From Acinetobacter chengduensis (GTDB taxonomy: Bacteria > Pseudomonadota > Gammaproteobacteria > Pseudomonadales > Moraxellaceae), in the NCBI RefSeq assembly GCF_003664645.1, contig NZ_RCHC01000001.1, positions 248,001 through 312,000 of the forward strand: 64,000 nucleotides of DNA, read 5' to 3'. This document shows, piece by piece, positions 46,133 through 57,000 of the stretch. The notes under the pieces are model-generated. The model ran no database searches. It saw only the letters and a program-made list of their open reading frames with translations, and was not told the origin of the DNA. The position numbers and the translations under genes were made by a program. The first letter of the stretch is position 1; the number at the start of each line of letters is the position of its first letter.

Positions 46133-46471
46133 ATGACCACCATTCATTACCGCGAAGTGACCTGCAATGACAGTTCGCATATTGAAATTGTAGATGATCA
46201 ACGTAGCTTCGACTTAAATCATTTTGCGGCCGCTTGTGGCCAAAGCCCCGAATGGGTATTACAACTTTTAGAATACGATATTTTGGCCAACCGGCCAGAT
46301 GAACGCATTCATCAATTTTTTGGAGATGATATTTCACGTGCACGCCGTGCTTACCGTTTACAACGCGACTTTAATGCCAGCTTTACAGCTGTAGCCATGA
46401 TGCTTGACTTAATTGATGAAGTTCAACAGCTTCGTAAGCAGGTCAAACAACAGCATTTACACTCGCACTGA
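46133..46471 (+). CDS. cbpM: chaperone modulator CbpM
   Basis: A 112-residue MerR-like helix-turn-helix protein that binds the J domain of CbpA and limits its activity. The DLNHFAAACGQSPEWVLQLL segment and YRLQRDFNASFTAVAMMLDL with a final leucine-rich helix (IDEVQQLRKQVKQQ) match CbpM. GGAG lies 7 bases before the ATG. Placed directly after cbpA, the usual pair. Confidence 0.9.
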   Translation: MTTIHYREVTCNDSSHIEIVDDQRSFDLNHFAAACGQSPEWVLQLLEYDILANRPDERIHQFFGDDISRARRAYRLQRDFNASFTAVAMMLDLIDEVQQLRKQVKQQHLHSH

Positions 46472-46585
46472 AAGTGGAATGATGGGGGCTGGCTCAGCAT
46501 ACTAAAGCATAGCCTAAACTTGAATCACTAGAGAGAACCATGCATCACCATGAAAATTAAAGACTGCAATAAAAAGGTAAAAAAC

Positions 46586-46819
46586 ATGTTTCCTGAATAT
46601 CGAGATCGTATTCAGCAACTGCGGGAGGATAATCCACATTTTGCGCAAATGTTTGAACAACACTGCGAGCTTGATCAATCGATTAGCCAGTTAGAGTTAG
46701 ATCCACTCAACCACTTGCACGAAGATATCGAAGCACTCAAGCGTAAAAAGCTCAAATTAAAAGATGAAATGTATCGCTTACTCAAAGATGATGCACCACA
46801 GTCATCTAATTCACATTAA
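46586..46819 (+). CDS. YdcH family (DUF465) small helical protein
   Basis: A 77-residue protein with the DUF465 pattern MFPEYRDRIQQL, then HCELDQSISQLE and LKRKKLKLKDEMYRLL. Small helical-hairpin protein of unknown function. The ATG at 46586 is chosen because AAGG lies 8 bases upstream and family members begin at this Met; an in-frame start at 46550 adds 12 basic residues. About 110 bases after cbpM, same direction. Confidence 0.85.
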   Translation: MFPEYRDRIQQLREDNPHFAQMFEQHCELDQSISQLELDPLNHLHEDIEALKRKKLKLKDEMYRLLKDDAPQSSNSH

Positions 46820-46983
46820 TACATCACAACTGACTGGTTTTATGTGCATTATCTTAAAATTAAGGTCATTAAAAAATATTTAGCTCAGTCTATGTTACTG
46901 ATACAATGAAGTTTAAAAAAAAGCTATGCAGGCATTTAACTGCAATTAAAACGTGATAACAACAACGATTCGCAGGGAAAATT

Positions 46984-47433
46984 ATGATATTGAAACGTGT
47001 TCTATCTATTGCACTGCTCGGTTTTTGTAGCTCACTATATGCCAATGATATGGCGGGAGTATGGAAAACCATTGATGAGCAAACGGGCTACTCGCGGGCG
47101 GATGTCACCGTGACTAAAAATAGCGATGGAAGCTATGTAGGAAAAATTACAGCCATTCGACCACTGCCTTATAAAACGTTAGTAGAAACGTGTGAAAAGT
47201 GTAAAGGGCCACTTAAAAACACAAAATTGGTCGGACTTGAAATATTAAAGGGGTTTAAGCAAAACCCACAAAATGAGAATGAGTTTACAGGCGGGACTGT
47301 ACTCGACCCACTGTCTGGAAATGTTTATAAAGGTAAAGCAAAGCTTAATCCAACGGGTAAGCGCCTGACCATGCGTGGCTATATTGGTGTATCAGCACTT
47401 GGCCGAAGCACCACATGGATTCGCGCAGAATAA
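46984..47433 (+). CDS. secreted DUF2147 protein, paralogue 4
   Basis: A 149-residue exported DUF2147 protein with signal peptide ending near LYA-NDM. VWKTIDEQTGYSRADVTVT, CEKCKG, TKLVGLEILKGF, TVLDPLSGNVYKGKAKL and RGYIGVSALGRSTTWIR are as in paralogues 1 and 3. It is separated from the other three by cbpA, cbpM and the ydcH-like gene. A hairpin that also serves the converging CorA gene follows. Confidence 0.88.
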   Translation: MILKRVLSIALLGFCSSLYANDMAGVWKTIDEQTGYSRADVTVTKNSDGSYVGKITAIRPLPYKTLVETCEKCKGPLKNTKLVGLEILKGFKQNPQNENEFTGGTVLDPLSGNVYKGKAKLNPTGKRLTMRGYIGVSALGRSTTWIRAE

Positions 47434-47477
47434 TCACCCATGGATTGGATGAAAATCCAGCTTTTTACCTAGCATAT

Positions 47478-47516
47478 AAAACTGGTGGTGGCCTTATTTT
47501 TTCACCGCCAGTTTTT
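47478..47516. terminator. bidirectional terminator overlapping the CorA gene end
   Basis: Arms AAACTGGTGGTG and CACCGCCAGTTT pair over 12 positions (one G-T), flanked by A and T runs. The CorA-family stop codon lies in the loop, so its final codons (Leu-Ala-Val-Lys-Lys) are part of the hairpin. Confidence 0.75.
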
Positions 47517-48738
47517 CAATTTCTTTTAAGGTTTTTTTGGTACCGCTGACTGTTTGCTTAATTGGCTCATAATCCATAAACCAAAGTAAATTCATGTGCT
47601 GATCGGTTTGTTGTTGTGCCAACATATCAATGACGCTTCTTTCGCCACGCCCCACCAAATGCCTACGATAAAAATAATAGATCAGAATTAAAGTCGTTAT
47701 AAACATAATCGCCAGCATGATCCAAAAACCTGTAGGCGACTTTAAGCCTGGAATAAATTCAAAGTTCATTCCATACACACCTGTTAATAAAGTTAGCGGT
47801 GCAAATATGGCGGTAATGATGGCCAAAATACGCATGTTTTCGTTGGTTTGATTAGCGATTGCAGAAAAATGCAAATCAATGGCAGCCTGAACGGCTGAGC
47901 GTAAGCGAGTCGTATGCTTTTGAATCCGCTCCACATGACTACTTAAATCATCCACACGTAGCAACATAATATCTTGCTTTTCACTGCGCTTTTTACCCTT
48001 AAGGTGTGAGTAATTATCGACAATTTCATCGCGCAATTCCTGCAAAACTTCAATCTGTTCTTCGCATAGATTTTCAATCTGCTGAAAAGCCATATTTTCC
48101 TGCAACAACTGATGCCACTTGGTAAAACGTCGATGCCCTTGCAATAGCTCCTGTTGCCAAAATTCCACACGACGAGTTAATGGCACACGCAAATCCAAAT
48201 AACCATCGACCATGGTATTGAGTAAACGTAGCGCTAAATCAAGAGGTGTCACAGGCAATTTACGCGGTTTTTGATGTTCTTCTATCGGCCTTGTCAACAC
48301 GGTTTCAATACGTTGCACATAGCTTTCAATTTCTTTGTTGCCCTGCTCTCTTACTGTCACCAAAACCTGTGGTGTCATCAAAAAGCTAATGGGTGTTGTA
48401 GCTAAACCAAACAAACGATCATGCTTTTCTTTGCTGGGCGTGTCTAATTGAATCTGATCATCCGGTGTAATGAGTTTGCGAAAAATCAGCAGGTCATAAT
48501 CGTCCAAGGCATCAAAGGTACAAGGATGATCTAAATTTAAAATATCGCGCAGGTGGTATTCATTTACCCAGAGTTGGGTAAGCTCATATAGCTCTTTTTG
48601 CCAATGTTCTGCCCGATTCACCAAATCTTCGCGAGTAAAATCAAGCCAAATAAACTCAGCTTCTTGATGTTCAAGCGCTGTCTTTTGAACAAAAATATGT
48701 TGCCCTGTGGGGTGCTGGTAAAAATAATAGCTTTGCAT
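47494..48738 (-). CDS. CorA/ZntB-family divalent-metal transporter
   Basis: A 414-residue CorA-superfamily protein. Long cytosolic domain with helices, then two C-terminal transmembrane helices (about 310-330 and 345-365). The signature motif GVYGMNFEF sits just after the first helix. It lacks a recognisable substrate signature, so Mg2+, Zn2+ or Co2+ transport cannot be told apart. Terminator downstream, promoter between it and pnp. Confidence 0.87.
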   Translation of the reverse strand: MQSYYFYQHPTGQHIFVQKTALEHQEAEFIWLDFTREDLVNRAEHWQKELYELTQLWVNEYHLRDILNLDHPCTFDALDDYDLLIFRKLITPDDQIQLDTPSKEKHDRLFGLATTPISFLMTPQVLVTVREQGNKEIESYVQRIETVLTRPIEEHQKPRKLPVTPLDLALRLLNTMVDGYLDLRVPLTRRVEFWQQELLQGHRRFTKWHQLLQENMAFQQIENLCEEQIEVLQELRDEIVDNYSHLKGKKRSEKQDIMLLRVDDLSSHVERIQKHTTRLRSAVQAAIDLHFSAIANQTNENMRILAIITAIFAPLTLLTGVYGMNFEFIPGLKSPTGFWIMLAIMFITTLILIYYFYRRHLVGRGERSVIDMLAQQQTDQHMNLLWFMDYEPIKQTVSGTKKTLKEIEKLAVKK

Positions 48739-48780
48739 GTCTCAAATTATTATGGCTTTTCTTTAGATGCATCATGCCAT

Positions 48781-48809
48781 AAAAAAAGCCCTCAATTGAG
48801 GGCTTTTTT
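48781..48809 (-). terminator. Rho-independent terminator of pnp
   Basis: A 12-bp stem AAAAAAGCCCTC/GAGGGCTTTTTT, loop AATT, with T-runs on both strands; 19 bases after the pnp stop on the minus strand. Confidence 0.9.
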
Positions 48810-48827
48810 GTTTAGAACATCACAAGA

Positions 48828-50921
48828 TTAAGCTTGTTCGATGTCTTTCATTGTTAACTTAATACGACCACGGTTGTCGACATCAGCAACTTGAACTTTA
48901 ATCTCTTGACCTTCTTTCAATACGTCTGCAACGTTTGCAATACGCTCGTTAGAGATTTGAGAAATGTGAAGCAAGCCGTCAGTACCTGGAAGGATATTAA
49001 CGAATGCACCAAACTCTACAATACGAATCACTTTACCTGTGTAAATTGTACCTGGTTCGATTTCAGCAGTAAGCGCTTGGATTTTCGCAACAGCAGCAGA
49101 AGCAGCCGCTTTCGTTTCACCAAATACGCGAACTGTACCGTTATCTTCGATATCGATTGCAGCTTTAGTTTCTTCAGTGATTGCACGGATTGTTGCGCCA
49201 CCTTTACCGATTACATCACGGATTTTGTCCGGATTGATGTTGATCACTTGGAATGTAGGCGCGTGCATAGAAATTTCTGGACGAGCGCGTGAAATCACTT
49301 GATTCATTTCGTTCAAGATGTGCATACGGCCAGCATAAGCTTGGTTCAATGCAGATTCCATGATCTCTTCAGTGATCCCTTCGATCTTGATGTCCATTTG
49401 AAGTGCAGTAATACCGTTTGCAGAACCTGCTACTTTAAAGTCCATGTCGCCAAGGTGATCTTCGTCGCCTAGGATGTCAGAAAGAACTGCGAAACGTTCA
49501 CCTTCTTTCACTAGACCCATTGCAATACCCGCAACTGGCGCTTTAAGTGGAACACCTGCATCCATAAGTGATAGAGAAGCACCACATACAGAAGCCATTG
49601 AAGATGAACCGTTAGATTCAGTGATGTCAGATACGATACGGATGACGTACGGGAAGCGATCAGCTGCAGGAAGTACAGCCTGAACACCACGACGTGCTAG
49701 ACGGCCGTGACCAATTTCACGACGTTTAGGACCAGATTCACGGCCAGTTTCACCTACAGAGTATGCAGGGAAGTTGTAGTGAAGCATGAAGTTATCAGTT
49801 TTAGTACCAGCAAGGGTATCCACCATCAACGCATCACGAGTGTTACCCAAAGTTGTTGTTACCAACGCTTGAGTTTCACCACGTGTGAACAATGCAGAAC
49901 CGTGAGCACGGTCTAATACGCCCACTTGTACGTCAATTGCACGAACAGTTTTTGTATCACGGCCATCAATACGTGGTTTACCAGACAAGATGTTGTCACG
50001 AACTGTACGGTATTTAAGGTCTTCGAATAATTCGTTTACTTCGTCAGCAATGCCAGTTTCGTCATTTTCAGGAACGAATTGAGCCAAAGCTTCTTCTTGA
50101 AGTGCATCAAGCGCTGCATAACGATCGTGCTTAACAGCAATTGTGTATGCTTCAGAAATTTTCGCTTCGAATGCTTCTTTTAATTTACCAAGAAGTTCTT
50201 CATTTTTAACTGGAGCAACCCAAGTTGATTCAACCGCACCAGCCGCCGCTGCAAATTCTTTGATCGCTTGGATCGCGATTTGCATTTCGTCATGACCGAA
50301 CAATACAGCGCCAAGCATTTGGTCTTCTGAAAGTTCTTTCGCTTCAGATTCAACCATCAATACCGCAGATTCTGTACCAGCAACAACGAGGTCAAGATCA
50401 GATTCTTTTAACTGTTCGTGGTTCGGGTTAAGAATGTATTCGCCATTGATCAAACCAACGCGCGCACCACCGATTGGACCACGGAAAGGTGTACCTGCAA
50501 TTGATAACGCAGCAGATGTACCCAACATTGCAGCAATGTCAGCATCCATGGTTTTATCAGAAGAAATAACAGTGGCTGTTACTTGGATTTCGTTGAAGTA
50601 ACCTTCTGGGAACAACGGACGGATTGGACGGTCAATCAGACGTGAAATTAAAGTTTCAGCTTCAGACGCACGGCCTTCACGCTTACCGTAACCACCAGGG
50701 ATACGACCAGCTGCATATTGTTTTTCTTGGTAGTTAACAGTCAATGGGAAGAAGTCTTGACCTGCTTTTGCTTTTGGTTGAGCAACAACAGCAACAAGTA
50801 CTTGTACGCCACCCATTGTAATCACAACAGTATTTGCTTGACGTGCAACACGACCTGTTTCAAGCACAACATTGTGCTGACCGAATTGGAATTCTTTACG
50901 AATAATATTAAACATCGACAT
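48828..50921 (-). CDS. pnp: polynucleotide phosphorylase
   Basis: A 3'-5' exoribonuclease that phosphorolyses RNA and is part of the degradosome in many bacteria. The 697-residue protein has two RNase PH-like domains ([60 protein letters not shown]), a KH domain ([20 protein letters not shown]) and an S1 domain ([19 protein letters not shown]). It starts with two close ATGs (MSM). rpsO lies upstream, the standard rpsO-pnp order. Confidence 0.98.
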   Translation of the reverse strand: MSMFNIIRKEFQFGQHNVVLETGRVARQANTVVITMGGVQVLVAVVAQPKAKAGQDFFPLTVNYQEKQYAAGRIPGGYGKREGRASEAETLISRLIDRPIRPLFPEGYFNEIQVTATVISSDKTMDADIAAMLGTSAALSIAGTPFRGPIGGARVGLINGEYILNPNHEQLKESDLDLVVAGTESAVLMVESEAKELSEDQMLGAVLFGHDEMQIAIQAIKEFAAAAGAVESTWVAPVKNEELLGKLKEAFEAKISEAYTIAVKHDRYAALDALQEEALAQFVPENDETGIADEVNELFEDLKYRTVRDNILSGKPRIDGRDTKTVRAIDVQVGVLDRAHGSALFTRGETQALVTTTLGNTRDALMVDTLAGTKTDNFMLHYNFPAYSVGETGRESGPKRREIGHGRLARRGVQAVLPAADRFPYVIRIVSDITESNGSSSMASVCGASLSLMDAGVPLKAPVAGIAMGLVKEGERFAVLSDILGDEDHLGDMDFKVAGSANGITALQMDIKIEGITEEIMESALNQAYAGRMHILNEMNQVISRARPEISMHAPTFQVININPDKIRDVIGKGGATIRAITEETKAAIDIEDNGTVRVFGETKAAASAAVAKIQALTAEIEPGTIYTGKVIRIVEFGAFVNILPGTDGLLHISQISNERIANVADVLKEGQEIKVQVADVDNRGRIKLTMKDIEQA

Positions 50922-51185
50922 GTTTTATTTTTTCCTAGTTCTTGTGAACAATTATTCTAGTGGAGACCCCTAAGGTTTGGCATTCACTCAGCTAAAACTA
51001 GCCCGCAACATAAATGACAAAGCTTAGAAGCCGACCTCACTAGACACATTAAATACACATTTAAGACACAAAGAAGGAGCGAATCATCGCCCCTTCCCCA
51101 TTATCCAACCAAGGTTGGACAGACTTTAGATTTCAGTATTATGGCATTCGACATGCAATAGTCCGAAAATCAAAGTTTAATCGAA

Positions 51186-51455
51186 TTAACGACGTAAACC
51201 TAAAGCAGCAATCAAAGCGCTGTAACGAGTAGCGTCTTTACCTTTAAGGTAGTCAAGAAGCTTACGACGTTGGTTAACCATACGGATAAGACCGCGACGG
51301 CTATGATGGTCGTGTTTGTGTTCTTTGAAGTGACCTTGCAAATCATTGATTTGAGCAGTTAAAAGAGCTACTTGAACTTCTGGTGAACCAGTGTCGTTTT
51401 CAGCGCGAGCGAATTTTGCAACGATCTCTGCGCGATCTGCGTTTGTTAAAGCCAT
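51186..51455 (-). CDS. rpsO: 30S ribosomal protein S15
   Basis: The 89-residue S15 protein binds the central domain of 16S r[43 protein letters not shown] and the final LIAALGLRR are the family signature. GGAG precedes the ATG. The 264-base spacer to pnp contains no terminator I recognise and probably holds a processing site. Confidence 0.98.
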   Translation of the reverse strand: MALTNADRAEIVAKFARAENDTGSPEVQVALLTAQINDLQGHFKEHKHDHHSRRGLIRMVNQRRKLLDYLKGKDATRYSALIAALGLRR

Positions 51456-51753
51456 TCGATTTCTCCGAGATGCTTAATAAGTTACTTTTGATACAAATCA
51501 AATTGATTCTTCAAAACCAATTTGACTGCCGTGCATCACTACAGCAAGTCCAATATATTAAGGGAAAATGCCCCCGATTGCAAAAAAGTTCATCTGCTTT
51601 GCACGATTATTCATACAAACCTTACATGTCTAAATTTTACACAAAATAAATCTGACTTTTTTGACGCATTTTTTCCATCACAAATAACTAAATTTACAAT
51701 CGTATTCTGAGATGAGCACCTCAGTTGAGGTTGCTAAAAGTCAGCCCAAAAAA

Positions 51754-51985
51754 GATAAAAAAAAGCCCAGGCAGAACCTGGGCTTTTTTGCGCTGTAGTT
51801 TCTTCTTTTTTCATTATTATTTTATTATTTATTGTTTTATGGCGCGTTCTCGCGTCTTTTTTAACAAACATTCCATGTTTTAAATTGCACTTCCTTATGC
51901 GATTGATTTTGACAGATTGAAGGTGTGAAAAAAGTCGCATTTTCCTAATTCATCTGTAAGCAATTTCGTACATTTAACACTCAAG
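51754..51985 (-). ncRNA. candidate small RNA gene, unit A
   Basis: A minus-strand unit ending in a terminator (arms AAGCCCAGG/CCTGGGCTT at 51763-51785, loop CAGAA, then T8). About 170-200 bases upstream is a 19-base block (51954-51972, TGTACGAAATTGCTTACAG on the minus strand) shared with unit B at 18 of 19 positions. Between them are other matching blocks in the same order (GGAATGTT; a T/A-rich GACGCGAGAACGCG segment; ATGAA...ACTACAGC). It codes for no convincing protein. The 5' end and expression are not known. Confidence 0.45.
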
Positions 51986-52016
51986 CAACAAACTATTCAC
52001 TGAATCTTTCACACAT

Positions 52017-52255
52017 AAAAAAGCCCTGCAGTCTCTCCCAAAACTGCAAGGCTTAGCGGCTGTAAGTTTCCTCTTTACTTACTTCATTGTAAGTTCGCTG
52101 TCTTCACGACTTTTTTATTCTAATTATGCGATTTTACCCAACATTCCGTGTTGAGCACTTTATTGTGTGAAGTCATCTTCTCAAAATCTTACACAAAGCT
52201 CTATGCGTCAATTTCTCGAATTACTGTAAGAAATTTCGTACAAAATAAAACACAG
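52017..52255 (-). ncRNA. candidate small RNA gene, unit B
   Basis: A diverged tandem copy of unit A, 270 bases further along. Its terminator arms are AAGCCTTGCAGT and ACTGCAGGGCTT (read on the minus strand), then T6. One position pairs as U-G on the minus strand but would be C-A on the plus strand, which argues for minus-strand transcription. The conserved upstream block lies at 52224-52242. The copies keep order and direction but differ at many bases. No ORF worth calling. Confidence 0.45.
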
Positions 52256-52262
52256 CTGTCTC

Positions 52263-54017
52263 TTAAATCTGATCCAAGCTATGACTTACTTTCACAGCTA
52301 AGCCACTACGGCGCAAAGTTCGAACGCTCATTGCAGTCACCAATGACGAACGTGCTGCCAATATACTGACAACTTTTTTTGCACGTGTGATGGCCGTATA
52401 GATGAGTTCTTTACTTAATAATTGCTGTGCATTGGCATCTAACACCACCGCTGTATGGGTAAACTCAGAACCTTGTGACTTATGAATGGTGAGCGCATAG
52501 GCCGTGTGTATACTTTTAGGTAAGCGGGCAGCAGCCACCCATTTTTGTAAACTAGGGAAATACACCGCAAACTGTATTTGCCCTTGTTGTTGCTGTTTAA
52601 AGCAAATGCCAATATCACCATTCGACAGCCCCAATTGATAATCGTTATAGGTCATCATGACGGGGCGTCCAACATACCACTCCCCTTGCCTGGCTTGCTG
52701 TGTGGCTTCAAGCACACGTTGTTCAATCTGCTCATTTAATACGTTTAAACCCAGATTGCCATGTCGAATCGCAGACAGCACTCGATAATCATCAAATCGC
52801 GCAATGACTTGCTCAATTTCACCGACATCTTTTATATGTGGTGTTTGCTGTAAAAGTGAGACTAAAGCTTGGCAATATCCAGAGAACCCGAACATCAATT
52901 GGTCATAATAGCTTGACCACATGGAAGCTGTGATGTCACTTTCCTGTTCTGGTAAATACTGCAATTGAATCTGATTCGGCATCGTGTCTGATAATTCTAT
53001 TGCAGCCAATTCACCCGCAGGCACAATCTCTTGTTCAAAGCGCGGTAATACACCATCAACCATAGAATTACGCTGTATAAATTGCGCCATTCTGCCAATC
53101 AATTGTTCGCCATCAAAGCGACGACTGGTCACCAAATGCACATGGTTTTCAGCCAATGCAGGCACTTGCTGTAAATCCGCTAAAACCGAGCCCACATCCA
53201 CAGAGGCCAACTGGTCGGCATCACCCAATAAAATTAAGCGGGTTTGTGGTGCAACAGCTGCCAATAGCATTTTGGCTAGATTTAAGTCCAACATTGAGGC
53301 CTCATCGACCACAATGACATCAAAAGGTAATGGGCGCTTGGCATGAAAGCGTGGACGCTGGGTTTCACCCAAGCCCAAAAGTCGATGTAATGTAATCGGC
53401 GTTAAACGCTTTAAATCATCACTCATTAAATCAGCCAGTTTCGGGTCTGAAAATGAGTTTTGCAAAGCCTCTTTCATCCGCTGTGCCGCTTTGCCTGTGG
53501 GTGCAGCCATCGCAATACGAATATTAGGAAGGCTTTGGTTAAGCACCGCAATAATCCGCGCCAACGTATAGGTCTTGCCTGTGCCTGGCCCGCCAGTGAT
53601 GATACTCAAGGCTTGTGAAGCTACCATGCGCATAGCTTGCTTTTGCTGTGGATCTTCTAACAAAGCTTCTTGCTGTGCGCTTAAAGCCATTGCCTCCAAT
53701 TGTTGTTGCTTTAACGCTGCCACATGCTGTGCCAGTTGAAACTCTAAAGACCAATAGCGATATAAATAGATCTGTTGCTGATCAAATACAAATGGTGCGA
53801 TCTGTTGCTGACTTGCATTTTCAGCTGTGGCATATAAGCCCGCCAATAATTGCAACTCACCCTCTGTACAGGGTAGACAGCTATCGCCCTGAGTCAAAGC
53901 CTGAAAAATTTGCTGTATAAAAACAGTGGCTTTTTCTCGCATTAATGCAGAATTATGTTGTAAAGACACATATTTTGCCCAAGCCTGCATTGGCAAGTCT
54001 TTTTGATCATTTTCCAC
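52263..54017 (-). CDS. recD: exodeoxyribonuclease V alpha subunit
   Basis: The fast 5'-3' helicase of RecBCD, acting in double-strand-break repair. Walker A SIITGGPGTGKTYTLARII, VVDEASMLDL and the C-terminal YALTIHKSQGSEF are RecD motifs. The GTG at 54017 (VENDQKDL) is chosen because GAGG lies 8 bases upstream; a GTG 8 codons earlier (54041) and an ATG at about 53990 are alternatives. Last gene of recC-recB-recD, 63 bases after recB. Confidence 0.94.
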   Translation of the reverse strand: MENDQKDLPMQAWAKYVSLQHNSALMREKATVFIQQIFQALTQGDSCLPCTEGELQLLAGLYATAENASQQQIAPFVFDQQQIYLYRYWSLEFQLAQHVAALKQQQLEAMALSAQQEALLEDPQQKQAMRMVASQALSIITGGPGTGKTYTLARIIAVLNQSLPNIRIAMAAPTGKAAQRMKEALQNSFSDPKLADLMSDDLKRLTPITLHRLLGLGETQRPRFHAKRPLPFDVIVVDEASMLDLNLAKMLLAAVAPQTRLILLGDADQLASVDVGSVLADLQQVPALAENHVHLVTSRRFDGEQLIGRMAQFIQRNSMVDGVLPRFEQEIVPAGELAAIELSDTMPNQIQLQYLPEQESDITASMWSSYYDQLMFGFSGYCQALVSLLQQTPHIKDVGEIEQVIARFDDYRVLSAIRHGNLGLNVLNEQIEQRVLEATQQARQGEWYVGRPVMMTYNDYQLGLSNGDIGICFKQQQQGQIQFAVYFPSLQKWVAAARLPKSIHTAYALTIHKSQGSEFTHTAVVLDANAQQLLSKELIYTAITRAKKVVSILAARSSLVTAMSVRTLRRSGLAVKVSHSLDQI

Positions 54018-54080
54018 ACAGTTATCCTCAAATTTATCCACAGGATAATTTATTGTTTATTTGCTATTTTTTGTGACTAA

Positions 54081-57000
54081 TTACGCAATGTTGCGTAGTT
54101 TATCGACATGATAATTACCCAATATTTCATCTAATTTATGTATAAAATCCGATGTGGGTTTCCAGTGACAAACGCCATAATCGGACTCGCCATTCATTCC
54201 TCGCAAATACAAATAGCTTGCACCGCCCAAGTGTTGCTCCATGTCATAGCCCTGCAATTGCACCTTTAAATAACGATGTAGTGCCAGCAAATAAATGGAC
54301 GCTTGTAGCCAATAACTGGAACTACTCATATTGCGTCGGACTTCATTGGGTGCATATTCCTGCTGTGATTTGCCCAAAAAGTTACTCTTATAATCGGCAA
54401 TGTGATAACGCTGACCATCGAAATACACCAAGTCAATCGCACCAATCAGATAACGTGCAGAGTTGGCCTCATTTAAGGCCTCTATGGCAATGCCCGCTTG
54501 CGCAAAAAGTTGCTGAATCTTTTTAATTTGTACGGGGCGATCTGACAGCGAAAGTTGAAATGGAAATTCAGCTAGATGACTGTCTGGCGCCAATCGACTC
54601 AAACTAAAATATGCATGCAATGGCGTATGAACGACCTCTTGCGTCCACTGCGTCATCAAGGCATATAAAATTTCATTTTGCATGCCCTCGACTAGCACCC
54701 CAAAACCAATGTTTTGATAAAACGTGCTCGACTTGGGTTGTTCCAGCGCAGGACTACGACTTAACTGTTGCACCTGCTGGATAAATCCATCCCGAGCGGC
54801 GCTTGGATTAACTTGCTGAATATATTGCACCAAAGGTTTTAACAGCTCTAAAAATTGGGTTGCATCATAGCTGGTCTGACTTTGAAATAATGCAACACTG
54901 GCTTTTGGCACTTCAGTCTGTACCAGCATCTGCTGTAAAATCTCATGGTTAAAGTTCAAATACAGACTACGCACTAATTTATGCTGTTCTTGAGTATCAA
55001 TGAACTCCCCCAAAGCCTCTCGTACAGCCTGATCCAAAGGTGCAGTAAGTTCTAGATAAGCCGACTTCCACGCCTGTGCAAATACTTTCCACACATCAAA
55101 ACTGTCTTGCAGTTTTTCACGCAGTTCACCCAACAGTTGTGGGCCATCATTCTTAAAACGTCTTAGAATTTCCAATGACCATGCGGATGAATCTTGAAAA
55201 TCTATTTGTTCGTACACGCTATGCAAGAACGTTCCAGCCACCGTACCTTTAGGGAAATGTTGCTTAATCCATGACACATTTTCTGTGCTGTATTGCAGTC
55301 CACTTTCTTGGTCTTGCTCATCCTCAGCACTGTCTTGAGTTTCAAGCGGTACAGCCAACTGATCTTGGGTGCTTTGGCGATACGACAAATGCTGTGATAA
55401 GCCTGTAAAGCTGGTATTGCTCCGCGGATAAAATCTTGTTTCTGGTAAGGGTTCTGCAGTTAGCTCAGGCTGTGCTTGTTGATATGAAGCAATGACTCGA
55501 TCTGGACAGCTCTCTAACAAAGGCTGATCTGTAGCGCCGGGGTGCTGAAACACATGTTGCTCTTTCCCACGCCAAAACGGCAGGCTATATACGGACTTAT
55601 GATCTTGGGTTCGGAACAAGGCATAAACACGGTAGCTGGCACGCGTTAATGCCACATACCACAGACGGTGTTGCTCGGCGATACGGCGAGCATCACTTTG
55701 CTCTTTTTCTGCTTTTTCGGCATGACCACTAATGTTAATCACACGGTGCTTTTCATTACCCTGCCCATCGGCCTGAGGCTGTTCTTCGTATGAAAAAATC
55801 AAACTATTGTCTGTCTTAGGCCCACCATCCGCATTCAGCAAAAAGACCACTTTAAATTCCAAGCCCTTCGACTGATGTATGGTCATCAGTTGCACACCCT
55901 CGGCATTACTTAAAGGTCGCTCAAGCTCCCAATCGCGTTGCTGTGGTGACTGCAATTGTTTTAAATACCAATGATGTAAATGCTGTGCACCTTGTAAATG
56001 TTCACTTTGCGCACTCAGCAATTCTGTGAGATGGCGTAAATTCACTACATCACGTTCATTTTCTAAACTATGCTGTGCGACAATACGTTCCCAAATTTTG
56101 AAATAATTTAGGCAATAGTGCCACGCCGCTAAAAACCCCTGATGTAGCCAAAGCTCTCGGATGTGATCAAACTGTGCAATATAGTGGCTTAAATCCAACA
56201 TTTGCATGTCATCACGCCACAAGTCCACCAATTGCAAGCCCATCAGACGCCCTAATAGCGCACGTTTAACTTTAGCTTCCTGATACGGCGTTAAAATGGC
56301 ATTTAAAAGTGCAGCCACATCTTGAGCAATCTCACTACTAAATACACTACGCTTGGCCGAACGATTAACTTTGATGCCCAACGCCAGTAAAGACTTTTGT
56401 ACTGCATTTAAAGCAGAATGACCCGTCGATAAAATGGCGATATCTTCTACGGCTAAGGGCTGATGATGGATTTCTCCATCCTTCAGTAACTGAAAATATA
56501 ATTCACCTTGCGTCGCTTGGTTGAGTAAGTGTTGGATTTGCCAAGCTACCTGTGAAGCTTCATCTACAGGTTTGTCGAGCTGAATCCAGCGCAATGGCGC
56601 AGGATTAATTTGCCCCGAATCATATAAATCTGGATGAGATGCGCCTGCACGAATCGGCACATAATGCACGTCTTCACCAAAGTCCATCTGCCGTTGAAAC
56701 AAAGCATCGACCACATCGACCAATGGCGCAATCGAACGGAAGTTTTTGGTCAATTGGTAAAATTGACCTTGCTTACGATAGACATCATTACGTGCCTTTA
56801 AGAAAGTCAACATATCGCCACCACGGAAGCCATAAATGGCCTGCTTACGGTCGCCCACCATAATCATACAACCCTGCTGTAAGCGCTCAGCATGACGCCA
56901 AATTTGCGCTAGCATGGTGTCTTGATCTAGGTTGGTATCTTGAAATTCATCGACTAAAATAAGCGGGTATCGGGCATGTACAAAGGCCGCAAATTTTTCG

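Noticed and set aside
48891..49292. 133-codon plus-strand ORF opposite pnp
   Set aside because: Cys/Phe/Thr-rich shadow of the highly conserved pnp S1/KH region; typical antisense artefact.
51734..51940. 68-codon minus-strand ORF in the rpsO-recD spacer
   Set aside because: It reads through the unit A terminator, is very basic and Lys-rich by composition, and is not kept in unit B, where the matching ATG is followed by a stop two codons later.
54152..54526. 124-codon plus-strand ORF opposite recB, and similar ORFs opposite recC
   Set aside because: Shadows of long conserved genes with no start signals.
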